DNA of 64,000 nt from Pseudomonas sp. Z8(2022). GTDB lineage: Bacteria; Pseudomonadota; Gammaproteobacteria; Pseudomonadales; Pseudomonadaceae. Where the stretch lies: assembly GCF_025837155.1 (NCBI RefSeq), contig NZ_CP107549.1:3224001-3288000 (forward strand), read 5' to 3'. The notes beneath the pieces were generated by a model. The model made no database searches, was not told where the DNA came from, and was given only the letters and a program-made list of their open reading frames with translations. Positions 1 to 12,102 of the stretch are shown here, piece by piece. Within the stretch, counting starts at the first letter, position 1. Each line of letters starts with the position of its first letter. The translations under genes and the position numbers were made by a program.

Positions 1-651
1 TTCTACGATACCCAGAGCGCCGCCATAGTCGGCCTCAACCAGGATTTCATCGCCAGCGCGCGCCTGGACAACCTGCTGTCCTGCTACGCCGGCCTGCAGG
101 CACTGATCGACTCGGACGACGAGGAAACCTGCGTGCTGGTCTGCACCGACCACGAAGAAGTGGGTTCCTGCTCTGCCTGTGGCGCCGATGGCCCCTTCCT
201 CGAGCAGGTACTGCGTCGCGTGCTGCCGGATGGCGACGACTTCGTCCGCACCATTCAGCGCTCGCTGCTGGTATCGGCTGACAACGCCCATGGCGTGCAC
301 CCCAACTATGCCGACAAGCACGACGGCAATCACGGGCCCAAGCTCAACGCCGGCCCGGTGATCAAGATCAACAGCAACCAGCGCTACGCCACCAACAGTG
401 AGACCGCCGGCTTCTTCCGCCACCTGTGCCTGGAGAACGAAGTGCCGGTACAGAGCTTCGTGGTGCGCAGCGACATGGGCTGCGGCTCTACCATCGGCCC
501 GATCACCGCCAGCCAGCTCGGCGTGCGCACGGTCGATATCGGCCTGCCCACCTTCGCCATGCACTCGATCCGCGAACTGGCTGGCAGCCATGACCTGGAT
601 CACCTGGTGAAAGTGCTGACCGCCTTCTATTCCAGCAGCGACCTGCCTTGA
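1..651 (+). CDS. apeB: M18 family aminopeptidase, C-terminal part (5' end outside window)
   Basis: The reading frame is open from base 1, so only the C-terminal half is present (about 216 residues of a family that is usually near 430). M18 enzymes are cytosolic dinuclear-zinc exopeptidases that remove N-terminal residues, often acidic ones. Visible family motifs, in order: ARLDNL with a metal-binding Asp, DHEEVGS with the catalytic and metal Glu pair, [12 protein letters not shown], then [11 protein letters not shown], and near the end FAMHSIRE with the last metal-binding His. The gene ends 8 bases before the next start, so the two may be co-transcribed. Family assignment is firm; the symbol follows Pseudomonas usage. 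Confidence 0.93.
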   Translation, partial: FYDTQSAAIVGLNQDFIASARLDNLLSCYAGLQALIDSDDEETCVLVCTDHEEVGSCSACGADGPFLEQVLRRVLPDGDDFVRTIQRSLLVSADNAHGVHPNYADKHDGNHGPKLNAGPVIKINSNQRYATNSETAGFFRHLCLENEVPVQSFVVRSDMGCGSTIGPITASQLGVRTVDIGLPTFAMHSIRELAGSHDLDHLVKVLTAFYSSSDLP

Positions 652-659
652 GGCCCGAG

Positions 660-1247
660 ATGATCGAACATATCCGCAACAGCCTGCAGGAAGCCCAGCG
701 CGCGCTGGAAGCCTTCCTCGCCAACGAACAGACCCTGGGCAATATCCAGAAGGCCGCCGAGCTGCTGGTCGAGAGTTTCGAAAACAAGGGCAAGGCCTTC
801 TCATGCGGCAACGGCGGTTCGATGTGCGACGCCATGCACTTCGCCGAGGAACTGACCGGGCGCTACCGCAAGAACCGTCCCGGCATCGCCGCCGTATCGA
901 TCAGCGACCCCAGCCATATCAGCTGCGTGGCCAATGACTTCGGTTACGACTACATCTTCTCGCGCTATATCGAATCCCATGGCCGCGAAGGTGACGTACT
1001 GATCGCCATCAGCACCAGCGGCAAGAGCCCCAACGTGGTCAAGGCCGCTGAAGCCGCCAAGGCGCTGGGGGTGAAGGTGATCGCCCTGACCGGCAAGCCC
1101 GGCTCGCTGCTGGAAAGCCTGGCCGATGTGTGCGTCTGCGCACCGGGTGGCGACTTCGCCGACCGCGTGCAGGAGCTGCATATCAAGACCCTGCACATCC
1201 TGATCGAACTGATCGAACGCAAGCTCAGCCCGCAGAACTACGCCTGA
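660..1247 (+). CDS. gmhA: Phosphoheptose isomerase, E. coli GmhA type (SIS domain)
   Basis: This 195-residue single SIS-domain protein resembles E. coli GmhA (LpcA) along its whole length: SCGNGGS followed by [15 protein letters not shown], then [25 protein letters not shown] and a C-terminal [13 protein letters not shown]. GmhA isomerises sedoheptulose 7-phosphate to D-glycero-D-manno-heptose 7-phosphate, the first step of LPS heptose synthesis, in the cytosol. The ATG at 660 was chosen over an upstream in-frame TTG because the family N-terminus begins there. The usual Pseudomonas GmhA is a different, DiaA-like SIS protein with a GGSAGDAQHF motif, so this copy may be a second isomerase or a replacement. 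Function from similarity is fairly sure; the physiological role is less so. Confidence 0.85.
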   Translation: MIEHIRNSLQEAQRALEAFLANEQTLGNIQKAAELLVESFENKGKAFSCGNGGSMCDAMHFAEELTGRYRKNRPGIAAVSISDPSHISCVANDFGYDYIFSRYIESHGREGDVLIAISTSGKSPNVVKAAEAAKALGVKVIALTGKPGSLLESLADVCVCAPGGDFADRVQELHIKTLHILIELIERKLSPQNYA

Positions 1248-1373
1248 GGCATTGCCGCTCGCAGGCTGACGGAGGCATCAGGACGCCTGCCTGCGATGGA
1301 GAGTACCGGCTTGGGGCGCCACGCATGGAGCACGCAGTGGGAGGTGATGGCGCTGCGCACGGCGCCCCACCGC

Positions 1374-2123
1374 TCAGGCGGCGCGCAGGCGCTTCGGGGT
1401 CAGCCCCATGTAACGGCGCATCGCCGTGGTCAAGGCGCTCTGGCTGGAAAAGCCACATTCCTCGGCGATGCGTACCAGCGGCAGATTGCTCTCACGCAGC
1501 ATTCGCGCAGCGCGGTCGAGACGGGTCTTGAGCAGGTACTGATGCGGGGTCAGGCCGACACTGTCCTTGAACAGGGCATGAAAGTGGCTGGGGCTCAGGC
1601 ACATCTCCTGAGCCAGTTCGGCGACACTGATCCGCCGGGCCAGATGTTCGGCTATGTAGTCGTTCAGGCGTTGCAGATCCAGTGTCCCTTGCGGCTGCCT
1701 GCGCTGCTCGCCGAACAGGCGCAGGTGCAAGGCCCGCAGCAGGACGCCACCAAGAGAACGTGCGAGGATCGGGTCGCTGCCATAGCGTTCCAGTTCGGCG
1801 CCGGCATAGGTCAGAAGGTGCTGAAAATCGACATCGAGGGCGGGATAGCGAGGTGTTTCGAACAGACGATGGAGCAGCTCCAGGTCTTCACTGGGGGTGT
1901 CCTGCTCGTCCAGATCCAGAATCAGCATGCGGTTGTCGCCCATGCCGGCGAACTGGTGAGCGGCGTCGCCCGGCACCAGACAGGCGCGCATGCGACAGAC
2001 CTCCCCGCCGCGGCCGCCGACTTCGAATTCGGCGCGCCCGATCAGGGACATCACCAACTGATGATGATCGTGGGCATGTTCATGGGCCTGTTCATCCAGG
2101 CGAATCACACGGGCTTGCAACAT
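1374..2123 (-). CDS. AraC family transcriptional regulator
   Basis: 249 residues. The N-terminal third is a cupin-like sensing domain with a His-rich start (HEHAHDHHQLVM). The C-terminal roughly 100 residues form the double helix-turn-helix of AraC proteins: a first helix pair around ISVAELAQEMCLSPSHFHALF and the signature GLTPHQYLLKTRLDRA, then ESNLPLVRIAEECGFSSQS and a terminal MGLTPKRLRA. It is convergent with gmhA and divergent from the next gene. No effector or target can be read from the sequence. The start lacks a strong Shine-Dalgarno sequence, so the N-terminus is approximate. Confidence 0.88.
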   Translation of the reverse strand: MLQARVIRLDEQAHEHAHDHHQLVMSLIGRAEFEVGGRGGEVCRMRACLVPGDAAHQFAGMGDNRMLILDLDEQDTPSEDLELLHRLFETPRYPALDVDFQHLLTYAGAELERYGSDPILARSLGGVLLRALHLRLFGEQRRQPQGTLDLQRLNDYIAEHLARRISVAELAQEMCLSPSHFHALFKDSVGLTPHQYLLKTRLDRAARMLRESNLPLVRIAEECGFSSQSALTTAMRRYMGLTPKRLRAA

Positions 2124-2366
2124 CGCATAAGACTGGCGGCACGAGACAAGGGTTGCACTTTACTCCTTTCAGAGGGAAAACGCCGCAACCACCCATCAGC
2201 GAGACGGTTGCACCTATAGCAACCTGAAAGAGAAAACGCACCACTGCATACCATCAGGCTCCATTAACGTGCACTTACCAAGCGTTTACCAGGCCATACT
2301 CCACAGTTGCGGCAACTGGCAGGAGAGTTGCTTCGAACATGCAATCGGTACAACAAGCGAGCCCCA

Positions 2367-3071
2367 ATGAGTGACGCAACGCTGATTCTCCTCCTGCTGG
2401 CCCCGTTGCTGGCACTGGCCTATGGTCTGTTGCGACGCGTGCGAAGGCGTCGTGACCACGCCGGCAAACAGGCGGACGCCGATATCGTGCGGCGCTGCCT
2501 CGACCTGCTTCAGGCATTGCAGAAACACCGCGGCCTGGGCGCGCAACAGGACGCCGAAGGTGTAGCCCAGCGCAACGCGCTGGCGCACCAACTCGACGAG
2601 CTCTGGCTTGGCTGGTCCGACACCGACCTGCAACTGCCGCCACTGCAGCAGCACTGGCCACGGCTACGCCGCAACCCAGCCGACTTCGATGCGCATTGCA
2701 GGCTGATCGAGGCATTGCTGGGCGTGATCGAACAGTTCGAAGATCGCCTCTACCGTCACCATCACCACCCTGGCGTTCGTGGTCTTGGCGAGTCCTGCCG
2801 CTCGCTTGAAGACCTTGCCAGGCTGCGCGGTCTGACCGTACGCGCGGCCAACTACGAACGCTGCCCGCCCGGTTTGCAGATGCAACTGCGCTTTCTCTGC
2901 AACCGGCTGCTCGACCAGGAACAGGATCCGCACCTGCTCGCCCTGCTCGAACGCCTGCAGAGCGACCTGATCGAGTCGGCGCGTATCAGCCTCACTCCCG
3001 GCGAATGCTTTGCCCTGCTCACGCCCCTGATCGAACAGCGCCTGCAGGACATTCGTCAGAGCATCGACTGA
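2367..3071 (+). CDS. Membrane-anchored protein of unknown function
   Basis: 234 residues with one N-terminal membrane segment (ATLILLLLAPLLALAYGLL) followed by a basic stop-transfer stretch (RRVRRRR), so the rest should be cytoplasmic. The remainder is Leu/Arg/Gln-rich and helical; a stretch reading LQALQKHRGLGAQQ recalls the start of nitrate/nitrite-sensing (NIT) helical domains, but I would not assign it on that alone. The ATG at 2367 is preferred to one at 2307 because it places the hydrophobic segment at the N-terminus; its ribosome-binding site is weak. It lies 61 bases before the Lon-type gene on the same strand and may share its transcript. Confidence 0.65.
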   Translation: MSDATLILLLLAPLLALAYGLLRRVRRRRDHAGKQADADIVRRCLDLLQALQKHRGLGAQQDAEGVAQRNALAHQLDELWLGWSDTDLQLPPLQQHWPRLRRNPADFDAHCRLIEALLGVIEQFEDRLYRHHHHPGVRGLGESCRSLEDLARLRGLTVRAANYERCPPGLQMQLRFLCNRLLDQEQDPHLLALLERLQSDLIESARISLTPGECFALLTPLIEQRLQDIRQSID

Positions 3072-3132
3072 CACATTGAAAAAATCCCGGGATCGCCCCA
3101 TGTAGCAACCAACGTGCAAGCAAAGGTGCTCC

Positions 3133-5526
3133 ATGAACGATCAGGACATCCACTCCGAAGCTGTCGAAGATAACGTCCAGTCCACCACTGGCCTGGTTCT
3201 GCCTGCGCAGCGTCTGCCGGACAAGCTCTACGTCATCCCCATCAACAACCGCCCGTTCTTCCCGGCGCAGGTACTGCCGGTGATCGTCAACGAGCATCCC
3301 TGGGGGCGCACGCTCAAGCGCGTGGAAAATACCGAGCACAAATGCCTGGCGGTGTTCTATGTCGACACTCCGCCCGACGAGAATGGCGAGTTCGACCTCG
3401 ACAGCCTGCCCGAACACGGCACCCTGGTGCGCGTGCACCATGTCAGCGAGGAAGGAGGGAAGCTGCAGTTCGTCGCCCAGGGCCTGACCCGTGTGCGCAT
3501 CCGCGGCTGGCTCAGCCGCCGTGGCCCGTACCTGGCCGAGGTGGACTACCCGCAGGCACCTGCCGACCCGCGTGACGAGGTCAAGGCCTACGGCATGGCT
3601 CTGATCAATGCGATCAAGGAACTGCTGCCGCTCAACCCGCTGTACAGCGAGGAGCTGAAGAACTATCTGAACCGCTTCAGTCCCAACGAGCCGTCGCCGC
3701 TCACCGACTTCGCCGCCGCCCTGACCACCGCTTCGGGCCGCGAATTGCAGGATGTGCTGGACACCGTGCCCATGCTCAAGCGCATGGAGAAGGTGCTGCC
3801 GCTGCTGCGCAAGGAGGTCGAGGTCGGCCGCCTGCAGAAAGAGCTGTCCGCCGAGGTGAACAAGCAGATCGGCGAACGCCAGCGCGAGTTCTTCCTCAAG
3901 GAGCAGCTCAAGCTGATCCAGCAGGAACTGGGCATCAGCAAGGACGACAAGAGTGCCGATCGCGAAGAGTTCCTCGCCCGCCTCGAAGGCAAGACGCTGC
4001 CGGCGCCCGCGCAAAAGCGCATCGACGAGGAGCTGAACAAGCTGTCGATCCTGGAAACCGGCTCGCCGGAGTACGCCGTCACGCGCAATTATCTGGACTG
4101 GGCAACTGCCCTGCCGTGGGGCATCCACGGTCAGGACAAGCTCGATCTGGGCCGTGCGCGCAAGGTGCTGGACAAGCACCACGCCGGCATGGACGACATC
4201 AAGCAGCGCATCATCGAATTCCTCGCGGTCGGCGCCTTCAAGGGCGAGATCGCCGGCTCCATCGTGCTGCTGGTCGGCCCGCCCGGCGTGGGCAAGACCA
4301 GCATCGGCAAGTCCATCGCCGAATCCCTCGGCCGTCCGTTCTACCGCTTTTCCGTGGGCGGTATGCGTGACGAGGCAGAGATCAAGGGCCATCGCCGCAC
4401 CTACATCGGCGCCATGCCCGGCAAGCTGGTGCAGGCACTGAAGGAAGCCGAGGTGATGAACCCGGTGATCATGCTCGACGAGATCGACAAGATGGGCACC
4501 AGCTACCAGGGCGATCCCGCCTCGGCGCTGCTGGAAACCCTCGATCCGGAGCAGAACGTCGAGTTCCTCGACCACTACCTGGACCTGCGCCTGGATCTGT
4601 CCAAGGTGCTGTTCGTCTGCACCGCCAATACCCTGGATTCGATCCCCGGGCCGCTGCTCGACCGCATGGAGGTGATCCGCCTGTCCGGCTACATCACCGA
4701 GGAAAAGCTGGCCATCGCCAAGCGCCACCTGTGGCCCAAGCAACTGGAGAAGGCCGGCGTGCCGAAGGCGCGCCTGTCCATCAGCGATGCGGCGCTGCGC
4801 GCGGTGATCGAAGGCTATGCCCGCGAGGCCGGCGTGCGCCAGCTGGAGAAACAACTGGGCAAGCTGGTACGCAAGGCGGTGGTCAGGCTGCTGGAAGATC
4901 CCGAGTCGAAGATTCGCATCGGCGCCAAGGATCTGGAGGAAGCCCTCGGCATGCCGGTGTTCCGCAACGAGCGGGTGCTGGCCGGTACCGGGGTGATCAC
5001 CGGCCTGGCCTGGACCAGCATGGGCGGTGCCACCCTGCCGATCGAAGCAACGCGCATCCATACGCTCAATCGCGGCTTCAAGCTCACCGGCCAGCTCGGC
5101 GAGGTGATGAAGGAATCGGCCGAGATCGCCTACAGCTACATCAGCTCGCACCTCAAGCAGTTCGGCGGCGATCCGACCTTCTTCGACCAGGCCTTCGTCC
5201 ACCTGCACGTGCCGGAAGGGGCCACGCCCAAGGACGGCCCCAGCGCCGGCATCACCATGGCCAGCGCGCTACTTTCCCTGGCGCGCAACCAGGCACCGAA
5301 GAAAGGCGTAGCCATGACCGGCGAGCTGACCCTCACCGGCCAGGTACTGCCGATCGGCGGCGTGCGCGAAAAGGTGATCGCGGCGCGCCGGCAGAAGATT
5401 CACGAGCTGATCCTGCCGGAGGCCAACCGCGGCAGTTACGAAGAACTGCCGGAGTACCTCAAGGAGGGCATGACGGTGCACTTCGCCAGGCGCTACGCCG
5501 ACGTGGCCAGGGTGCTGTTCGACTGA
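3133..5526 (+). CDS. asrA: Lon-type ATP-dependent protease (AsrA-like)
   Basis: 797 residues with full Lon architecture: an N-terminal LON substrate-binding domain (about 30-230), a coiled middle region, the AAA+ module with Walker A GPPGVGKT and Walker B VIMLDEIDK, and a C-terminal S16 protease domain with the catalytic Ser in KDGPSAGITM and the catalytic Lys in GGVREKVIAARR. Lon degrades misfolded and short-lived regulatory proteins in the cytosol. The pairing with an Icp-like gene directly downstream matches P. aeruginosa, where the Lon homologue is AsrA, linked to the aminoglycoside-induced stress response. I therefore call this the second Lon, not housekeeping Lon beside clpX. AAAGGTG precedes the start. 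Confidence 0.88.
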   Translation: MNDQDIHSEAVEDNVQSTTGLVLPAQRLPDKLYVIPINNRPFFPAQVLPVIVNEHPWGRTLKRVENTEHKCLAVFYVDTPPDENGEFDLDSLPEHGTLVRVHHVSEEGGKLQFVAQGLTRVRIRGWLSRRGPYLAEVDYPQAPADPRDEVKAYGMALINAIKELLPLNPLYSEELKNYLNRFSPNEPSPLTDFAAALTTASGRELQDVLDTVPMLKRMEKVLPLLRKEVEVGRLQKELSAEVNKQIGERQREFFLKEQLKLIQQELGISKDDKSADREEFLARLEGKTLPAPAQKRIDEELNKLSILETGSPEYAVTRNYLDWATALPWGIHGQDKLDLGRARKVLDKHHAGMDDIKQRIIEFLAVGAFKGEIAGSIVLLVGPPGVGKTSIGKSIAESLGRPFYRFSVGGMRDEAEIKGHRRTYIGAMPGKLVQALKEAEVMNPVIMLDEIDKMGTSYQGDPASALLETLDPEQNVEFLDHYLDLRLDLSKVLFVCTANTLDSIPGPLLDRMEVIRLSGYITEEKLAIAKRHLWPKQLEKAGVPKARLSISDAALRAVIEGYAREAGVRQLEKQLGKLVRKAVVRLLEDPESKIRIGAKDLEEALGMPVFRNERVLAGTGVITGLAWTSMGGATLPIEATRIHTLNRGFKLTGQLGEVMKESAEIAYSYISSHLKQFGGDPTFFDQAFVHLHVPEGATPKDGPSAGITMASALLSLARNQAPKKGVAMTGELTLTGQVLPIGGVREKVIAARRQKIHELILPEANRGSYEELPEYLKEGMTVHFARRYADVARVLFD

Positions 5527-5613
5527 CCGAGGCGCGTGCAACGCCCTCTACGGCTCGCATGCCGCCCCCCGGTGCGGCTATGCTGGGCCAGGTTTCATCG
5601 ACTGGAGTTCGTC

Positions 5614-6006
5614 ATGCACGCCACCTTGCGCCTGCTTACCCTGCCCGCCCTGGCCATGCTCACGGCCTGCGTTCATCAATCCGGCACGCTGGAGTTGAAG
5701 AAGGACCGGCAGTGCCCGCTGACGCTCAACAGGGGCCAGCAACTGATTCTCAGCCTGCCCAGCAACCCCACCACCGGCTTTCGCTGGGAAATCCGTGACG
5801 ATGCGGCGAACGTGCTGCAGAGCCTCGGCCCGGAGGTCTACAGCAACCCGGAAGACGCCGGGCTGGTGGGCGCAGGCGGCATCTCCACCTGGCGCTTCAC
5901 CGCGCGTGAGCCGGGCGAAGGTCGCCTGCTGCTGACCTACCAGCAACCCTGGGAGCCCAACGTACCGCCGGCGGAGACCTTCGAGTGTGAATTGCGGGTG
6001 AAGTGA
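5614..6006 (+). CDS. icp: Chagasin-family inhibitor of cysteine peptidases, lipoprotein
   Basis: 130 residues. It has a short signal peptide with a lipobox ending in LTAC, so it is probably an envelope lipoprotein. The mature part carries the three chagasin inhibitor loops: NPTTGF, the Gly-rich GLVGAGG and the late QPWEP. Chagasin/ICP proteins block papain-family cysteine peptidases by inserting these loops into the active site. ATG at 5614 has GGAG seven bases upstream and puts the signal peptide first; an upstream in-frame start would hide it. It follows the AsrA-like Lon by 87 bases, the order seen in P. aeruginosa. Confidence 0.85.
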   Translation: MHATLRLLTLPALAMLTACVHQSGTLELKKDRQCPLTLNRGQQLILSLPSNPTTGFRWEIRDDAANVLQSLGPEVYSNPEDAGLVGAGGISTWRFTAREPGEGRLLLTYQQPWEPNVPPAETFECELRVK

Positions 6007-6020
6007 GGAGGACTGATTCT

Positions 6021-6077
6021 GTGGGAGGGAGGTAGACGCGACGATTCGAAGCAAATCGCCGCTAAAGCGCCTCCCAC
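6021..6077. repeat. Inverted repeat downstream of icp
   Basis: GTGGGAGG at 6021-6028 is matched by CCTCCCAC at 6070-6077, with a partly self-complementary interior. It resembles the outer arms of Pseudomonas REP-type intergenic repeats. It may act as an mRNA 3' end for icp, but there is no U-tract. Confidence 0.5.
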
Positions 6078-6173
6078 GGTTCCGTGCCACCACCTATTCA
6101 TGGACGGGTTACACCCGCTCTAAAGGCCGCAAACGAACAAGGGGTGCATGATGCGCCCCCTCATGTCTATCGT

Positions 6174-6242
6174 TTCGCGGCTGAAGCCGCTCCTACATAG
6201 GTCGCGTACGCCTCTGATTGTAGGAGCGGCTTCAGCCGCGAA
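6174..6242. repeat. REP doublet (two inverted 24-base REP sequences)
   Basis: The 24 bases at 6174-6197 (TTCGCGGCTGAAGCCGCTCC then TACA) recur as an exact reverse complement at 6219-6242, separated by 21 bases. This is the classic Pseudomonas REP pair (REPIN) layout, extragenic and placed between the ends of two converging genes. Such elements are mobilised by RAYT transposases, none of which is encoded here. Confidence 0.85.
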
Positions 6243-6247
6243 TGACC

Positions 6248-7005
<758 letters not shown>

Positions 7006-7009
<4 letters not shown>

Positions 7010-7935
7010 GCGCGCGACTCCTCCAGCAATGAAACGAAAATCTCCTCCAGCGAACTCTGGCTCGACTGCAAGTCCTTGAAGTCGATGCCGTGCTGGGCCA
7101 GGTCACGCAGCAGTTCGGCGATGCCGGTGTTCTCGTGCTGGGCATCGAAGGTGAACACCAGGGCATGGCCCTGATCGGCCAGCTCCAGGCCATAGCGCGC
7201 CAGCTCGGCCGGTACGCAGGACAACGGCTGCTGCAGGTGCAGGGTCAGCTGCTTCTTGCCCAGCTTGTGCATCAGCACCTGCTTGTCTTCCACCAGGATG
7301 ATGCGGCCCTTGCTGATCACCCCGATGCGGTCGGCCATTTCCTCGGCCTCCTCGATGTAGTGGGTGGTGAGGATAATGGTCACGCCGCGCTCGCGCAGAC
7401 GCCTGACCATGTTCCACATGTCGCGGCGCAGCTCCACATCGACACCGGCGGTGGGCTCGTCGAGGAAGAGAATCTGCGGCTCGTGCGACAGCGCCTTGGC
7501 GATCATCACCCGGCGCTTCATGCCGCCGGACAGTTCCATGATCTTGGCGTTACGTTTGTCCCACAGCGACAGGTCCTTGAGCAGTTGCTCCAAGTAGGCC
7601 GGGTCGGGCTTCTTGCCGAACAGACCACGGCTGAACTTGACCGTCGCCCAGACGGTTTCGAACACGTCGCTGACCAGCTCCTGCGGCACCAGGCCGATCT
7701 GCGAGCGGGCTGCGCGGTAGTCACGGACGATGTCCTTGCCGCCGACCAGCACCCTGCCCTCGCCCGGATTGACGATGCCGCAGATGATGCTGATCAGGGT
7801 GGTCTTGCCGGCGCCATTGGGGCCGAGCAAGGCGAAGATCTCGCCCTGGCGAATGTCCAGGTCGATGCCCTGCAGCGCCGGATGCCCGGACGCATAGATC
7901 TTGTTCAGTTGCTGGATGGAAATGACCGACTGCAC
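7006..7935 (-). CDS. ABC transporter ATP-binding protein (YadG-like)
   Basis: 310 residues from a GTG start at 7935, chosen over a GTG at 7968 because AAGGGG lies at good spacing before 7935 and the family N-terminus ([11 protein letters not shown]) begins there. The nucleotide-binding domain has Walker [12 protein letters not shown], signature [10 protein letters not shown], Walker [13 protein letters not shown] and the H-loop [13 protein letters not shown]-terminal extension of about 80 residues follows, as in YadG/DrrA-type ATPases. It energises the adjacent permease; the two genes overlap by four bases and form one operon. Confidence 0.88.
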
Positions 7936-8135
7936 GGTGGATGGCCCCTTGCCTGCGGAAAACGCCACAGTCTACAGGCCTCGACGGGCTCCATCATCGC
8001 GCGGGTGAAAAAACGGCGCACTTGTGGTGCGCCGGGGATGCTGCAGGTGAGGTAGAAAACGATTACAGCGCTTGTGGCGATGTAACGATAGGCCTGGCGG
8101 CAGACGCCGCCGGGCGTATTCTGCGGTGAAACGGA

Positions 8136-9077
8136 TCAGAGCGGGGTCAACAACTTGCCGGTGGCGATGAAGGCACGCAGGTTGTCCAGCACCAGATCGG
8201 CCATCTGCTGGCGGGTCTCTACGCTGCCGCTGCCAACGTGCGGCAGCAGCACCACGTTGTCCAGCTCACGCAATTCGGTCGGCACCTGAGGCTCGTGCTC
8301 GAACACGTCCAGCCCGGCGCCGCCGATCACCTTCTGCTGCAATGCCGTGATCAGTGCAGCTTCATCCACCACAGAGCCACGCGCCACGTTGATCAGAAAA
8401 CCGTCCGAGCCCAGCGCCTCGAGCACCTCAGCGTTGATCAGGTGATGGGTGGCCCTGCCGCCCGGGCAGGTCAGCACCAGGAAATCCGCCCAGCGCGCCA
8501 GCTCCAGCAGATCCGGCTCATGCTGGTAGGGGCTGCCCTCGACCGGGCGGCGATTGTGATACCGCACCGGCATGGAGAACCCCGAGGCGCGCTGCGCCAC
8601 CGCCTCGCCGATACGGCCGAGGCCGACGATACCCAGGCGCTTGCCACTGACCCGGCGTGCCAGCGGAAAACCCGCTCCGCTGGCCCAGGCGCCGCTGCGC
8701 ACGAAGCGATCGGCCTCGGACAGGCGCCGCGCGCTGTCGATCATCAGGCCCATGGCCAGGTCGGCCACGCAGTCGTTGAGTACATCCGGCGTGGTGCTGA
8801 GCACGATGCCGCGATCACGCAGCAACTCCAGCGGGTAAGGGTCGTAGCCGACACCGAAACTGCAGATGGCGCGCAGATTCGGCAGCAGCGCAAGCTGATC
8901 GGCCGTGCAGCCGAAACGCGCCGAGGAGACCATGTAGATGAACTGCTCGCCCTGCTCGCGCAGGAACGCCAGCGGTTCGGCCTGTTGCCACAGCGCACTG
9001 ACCTCGTACTCATCGGCCAGCTCGCGGTTGAAACGCTCGCTCAGCGGCCCGATCTGCAGCACCTTGGGTTTACTCAT
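8136..9077 (-). CDS. D-isomer-specific 2-hydroxyacid dehydrogenase (glyoxylate/hydroxypyruvate reductase-like)
   Basis: 313 residues, NAD(P)-dependent. The Rossmann motif is GIVGLGRIGEAV, followed by NRRPVEG, whose Arg pair suggests NADPH preference. Catalytic residues are visible as Arg in NVARGSVVDE, Glu in DVFEHEP and His in LLPHVGSG. The enzyme reduces 2-keto acids to D-2-hydroxy acids or the reverse. A strong AGGAGG sits before ATG 9077. It is the last gene of the aldarate operon, 26 bases after the FAD oxidase, which also acts on D-2-hydroxy acids, so the two may interconvert a pathway intermediate. The exact substrate is not visible. Confidence 0.85.
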   Translation of the reverse strand: MSKPKVLQIGPLSERFNRELADEYEVSALWQQAEPLAFLREQGEQFIYMVSSARFGCTADQLALLPNLRAICSFGVGYDPYPLELLRDRGIVLSTTPDVLNDCVADLAMGLMIDSARRLSEADRFVRSGAWASGAGFPLARRVSGKRLGIVGLGRIGEAVAQRASGFSMPVRYHNRRPVEGSPYQHEPDLLELARWADFLVLTCPGGRATHHLINAEVLEALGSDGFLINVARGSVVDEAALITALQQKVIGGAGLDVFEHEPQVPTELRELDNVVLLPHVGSGSVETRQQMADLVLDNLRAFIATGKLLTPL

Positions 9078-9103
9078 GGAACCTCCTGTTTCGGTGGTGC
9101 GGG

Positions 9104-10522
<1,419 letters not shown>

Positions 10523-10523
10523 C

Positions 10524-12080
10524 TCAGGTCACCGGCGCCGGGTTGAACAGCACCAGGTCGTTGTGCAGGCGCAAGTGCTCGGCGCAGGTCTGCTTGCGCC
10601 CGCTGGCCACGTCCAGGTAGAGCTGGAAGATGTGCCAGCCCATTTCCTCCAGCGTCATGCGCCCGGAGACGATCTGCCCGGCGTCGACGTCGATCAGGTC
10701 AGGCCAGCGCTCGGCCAGCTGGGTACGCGTGGCCACCTTGATCACCGGCACCATCGACAGGCCATAGGGCGTGCCGCGACCGGTGGTGAAGATGTGCAGG
10801 TTCATGCCCGCAGCCAGCTGCAAAGTGCCGCAGATGAAGTCGCTGGCCGGCGTGGCGCAGAACCACAGGCCCTTGCCACGAATGCGCTCGCCCGGTGCGA
10901 CGACGCCGGCAATCGGGCTGTTGCCGGATTTGGCGATGGAACCCATGGCCTTTTCGACGATGTTGTTCAGCCCGCCCTTCTTGTTGCCGGGCGTGGTGTT
11001 GGCACTGCGGTCGGCCATGCCGCGCTGCAGATAGCGGTCGTACCAGTCCATCTCGCGGATCAGCGCGTCGGCTACCTCGACGCTGGCGGCGCGCGGCGTG
11101 AGCAGGTGGATGCCATCACGCACTTCGGTATTCTCGGAGAACATCACGGTGGCGCCAGCGCGCACCAGCAGGTCGGCGGCCACGCCAAGCGCCGGGTTGG
11201 CGGTGATGCCGGAGAAGGCGTCGCTGCCGCCACACTGCATGCCGACCACCAGTTCCGAGGCCGGCACCGTTTCGCGGCGACGCTGGTCGAGCACCTTCAG
11301 GCGATCCTCGATCATGCCCATGATCTGCTCGACCATGCCGGCGAAACCGCTGCCGGAGTCCTGCAGGCGGAACAGCCAGTCCTGCTCGTCCATGCCGTTG
11401 GTGAGCTGATCGCCATCCATCAGCTGGTTGGCCTGCAGCTTCTCGCAGCCCAGGCTGATCACCAGCGCCTGGCCGCCGAAATTGGGGTTGCGACTGATGT
11501 TGTACAGGGTGCGAATCGGCACCACGGCGTCCGGCGCGTTGATCGCCACGCCGCAGCCGTAGCTGTGCGACAACGCCACCACATCGTCGACGTTGGGGTA
11601 CCTGGGCAGGATTTCCTTGCGCACGCGCTCGACCACGTGATCGAGCACACCGACCACGCACTGCACGGTAGTGGTTACGCCGAGAATGTTGCGGGTGCCG
11701 ACGCTGCCGTCCGGATTGCGGAAACCCTCGAAGGTGTAACCCTCCAGCGGCTCGCCTGGTGATGTCCTGATGGTCGCCCTGGGCAGATTGTCCAGCGCCG
11801 GCGGCTCGGGCATGCGCAGCACCTGTTCGGTGACCCAGCTGCCGGCGGCTATGGGTTTCAGCGCATAGCCGATCACCTCGCCATAACGCACCACTTCGCT
11901 TCCTTCGGCGATATCCACCAGCGCCACCTTGTGGCTCTGCGGGATGCCTTCGACAGCCACGAGGCCATCATCGAACCGGCCGCCAGCGGCGACACCCTGG
12001 TCATTGACCACGACACCGACGTTGTCGGTCGGATGCAGGCGGATATAGCGGGGCGAATCCTGATGGGGAATCAACTGCAT
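10524..12080 (-). CDS. garD: Galactarate dehydratase (UxaA/GarD family)
   Basis: 518 residues, close to E. coli GarD throughout: an N-terminal SAF-type domain ([15 protein letters not shown]), then [40 protein letters not shown], the Cys-containing FICGT and a C-terminus ending FNPAPVT. It dehydrates galactarate to 5-keto-4-deoxyglucarate using Fe2+. ATG at 12080 was taken because AGGAG precedes it and GarD homology begins there; the frame stays open to 12140. It follows the MFS transporter by 22 bases. It duplicates the presumed activity of the enolase-superfamily dehydratase at 22035-23189. Confidence 0.9.
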   Translation of the reverse strand: MQLIPHQDSPRYIRLHPTDNVGVVVNDQGVAAGGRFDDGLVAVEGIPQSHKVALVDIAEGSEVVRYGEVIGYALKPIAAGSWVTEQVLRMPEPPALDNLPRATIRTSPGEPLEGYTFEGFRNPDGSVGTRNILGVTTTVQCVVGVLDHVVERVRKEILPRYPNVDDVVALSHSYGCGVAINAPDAVVPIRTLYNISRNPNFGGQALVISLGCEKLQANQLMDGDQLTNGMDEQDWLFRLQDSGSGFAGMVEQIMGMIEDRLKVLDQRRRETVPASELVVGMQCGGSDAFSGITANPALGVAADLLVRAGATVMFSENTEVRDGIHLLTPRAASVEVADALIREMDWYDRYLQRGMADRSANTTPGNKKGGLNNIVEKAMGSIAKSGNSPIAGVVAPGERIRGKGLWFCATPASDFICGTLQLAAGMNLHIFTTGRGTPYGLSMVPVIKVATRTQLAERWPDLIDVDAGQIVSGRMTLEEMGWHIFQLYLDVASGRKQTCAEHLRLHNDLVLFNPAPVT

Positions 12081-12102
12081 GAGGCGTGCTCCTGTTGTGC
12101 GC

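Noticed and set aside
3019..5208. 729-codon open frame on the minus strand
   Set aside because: It is antisense to the AsrA/Lon gene, is rich in His, Gln and Leu as expected for the complement of GC-rich coding DNA, and shows no domain.
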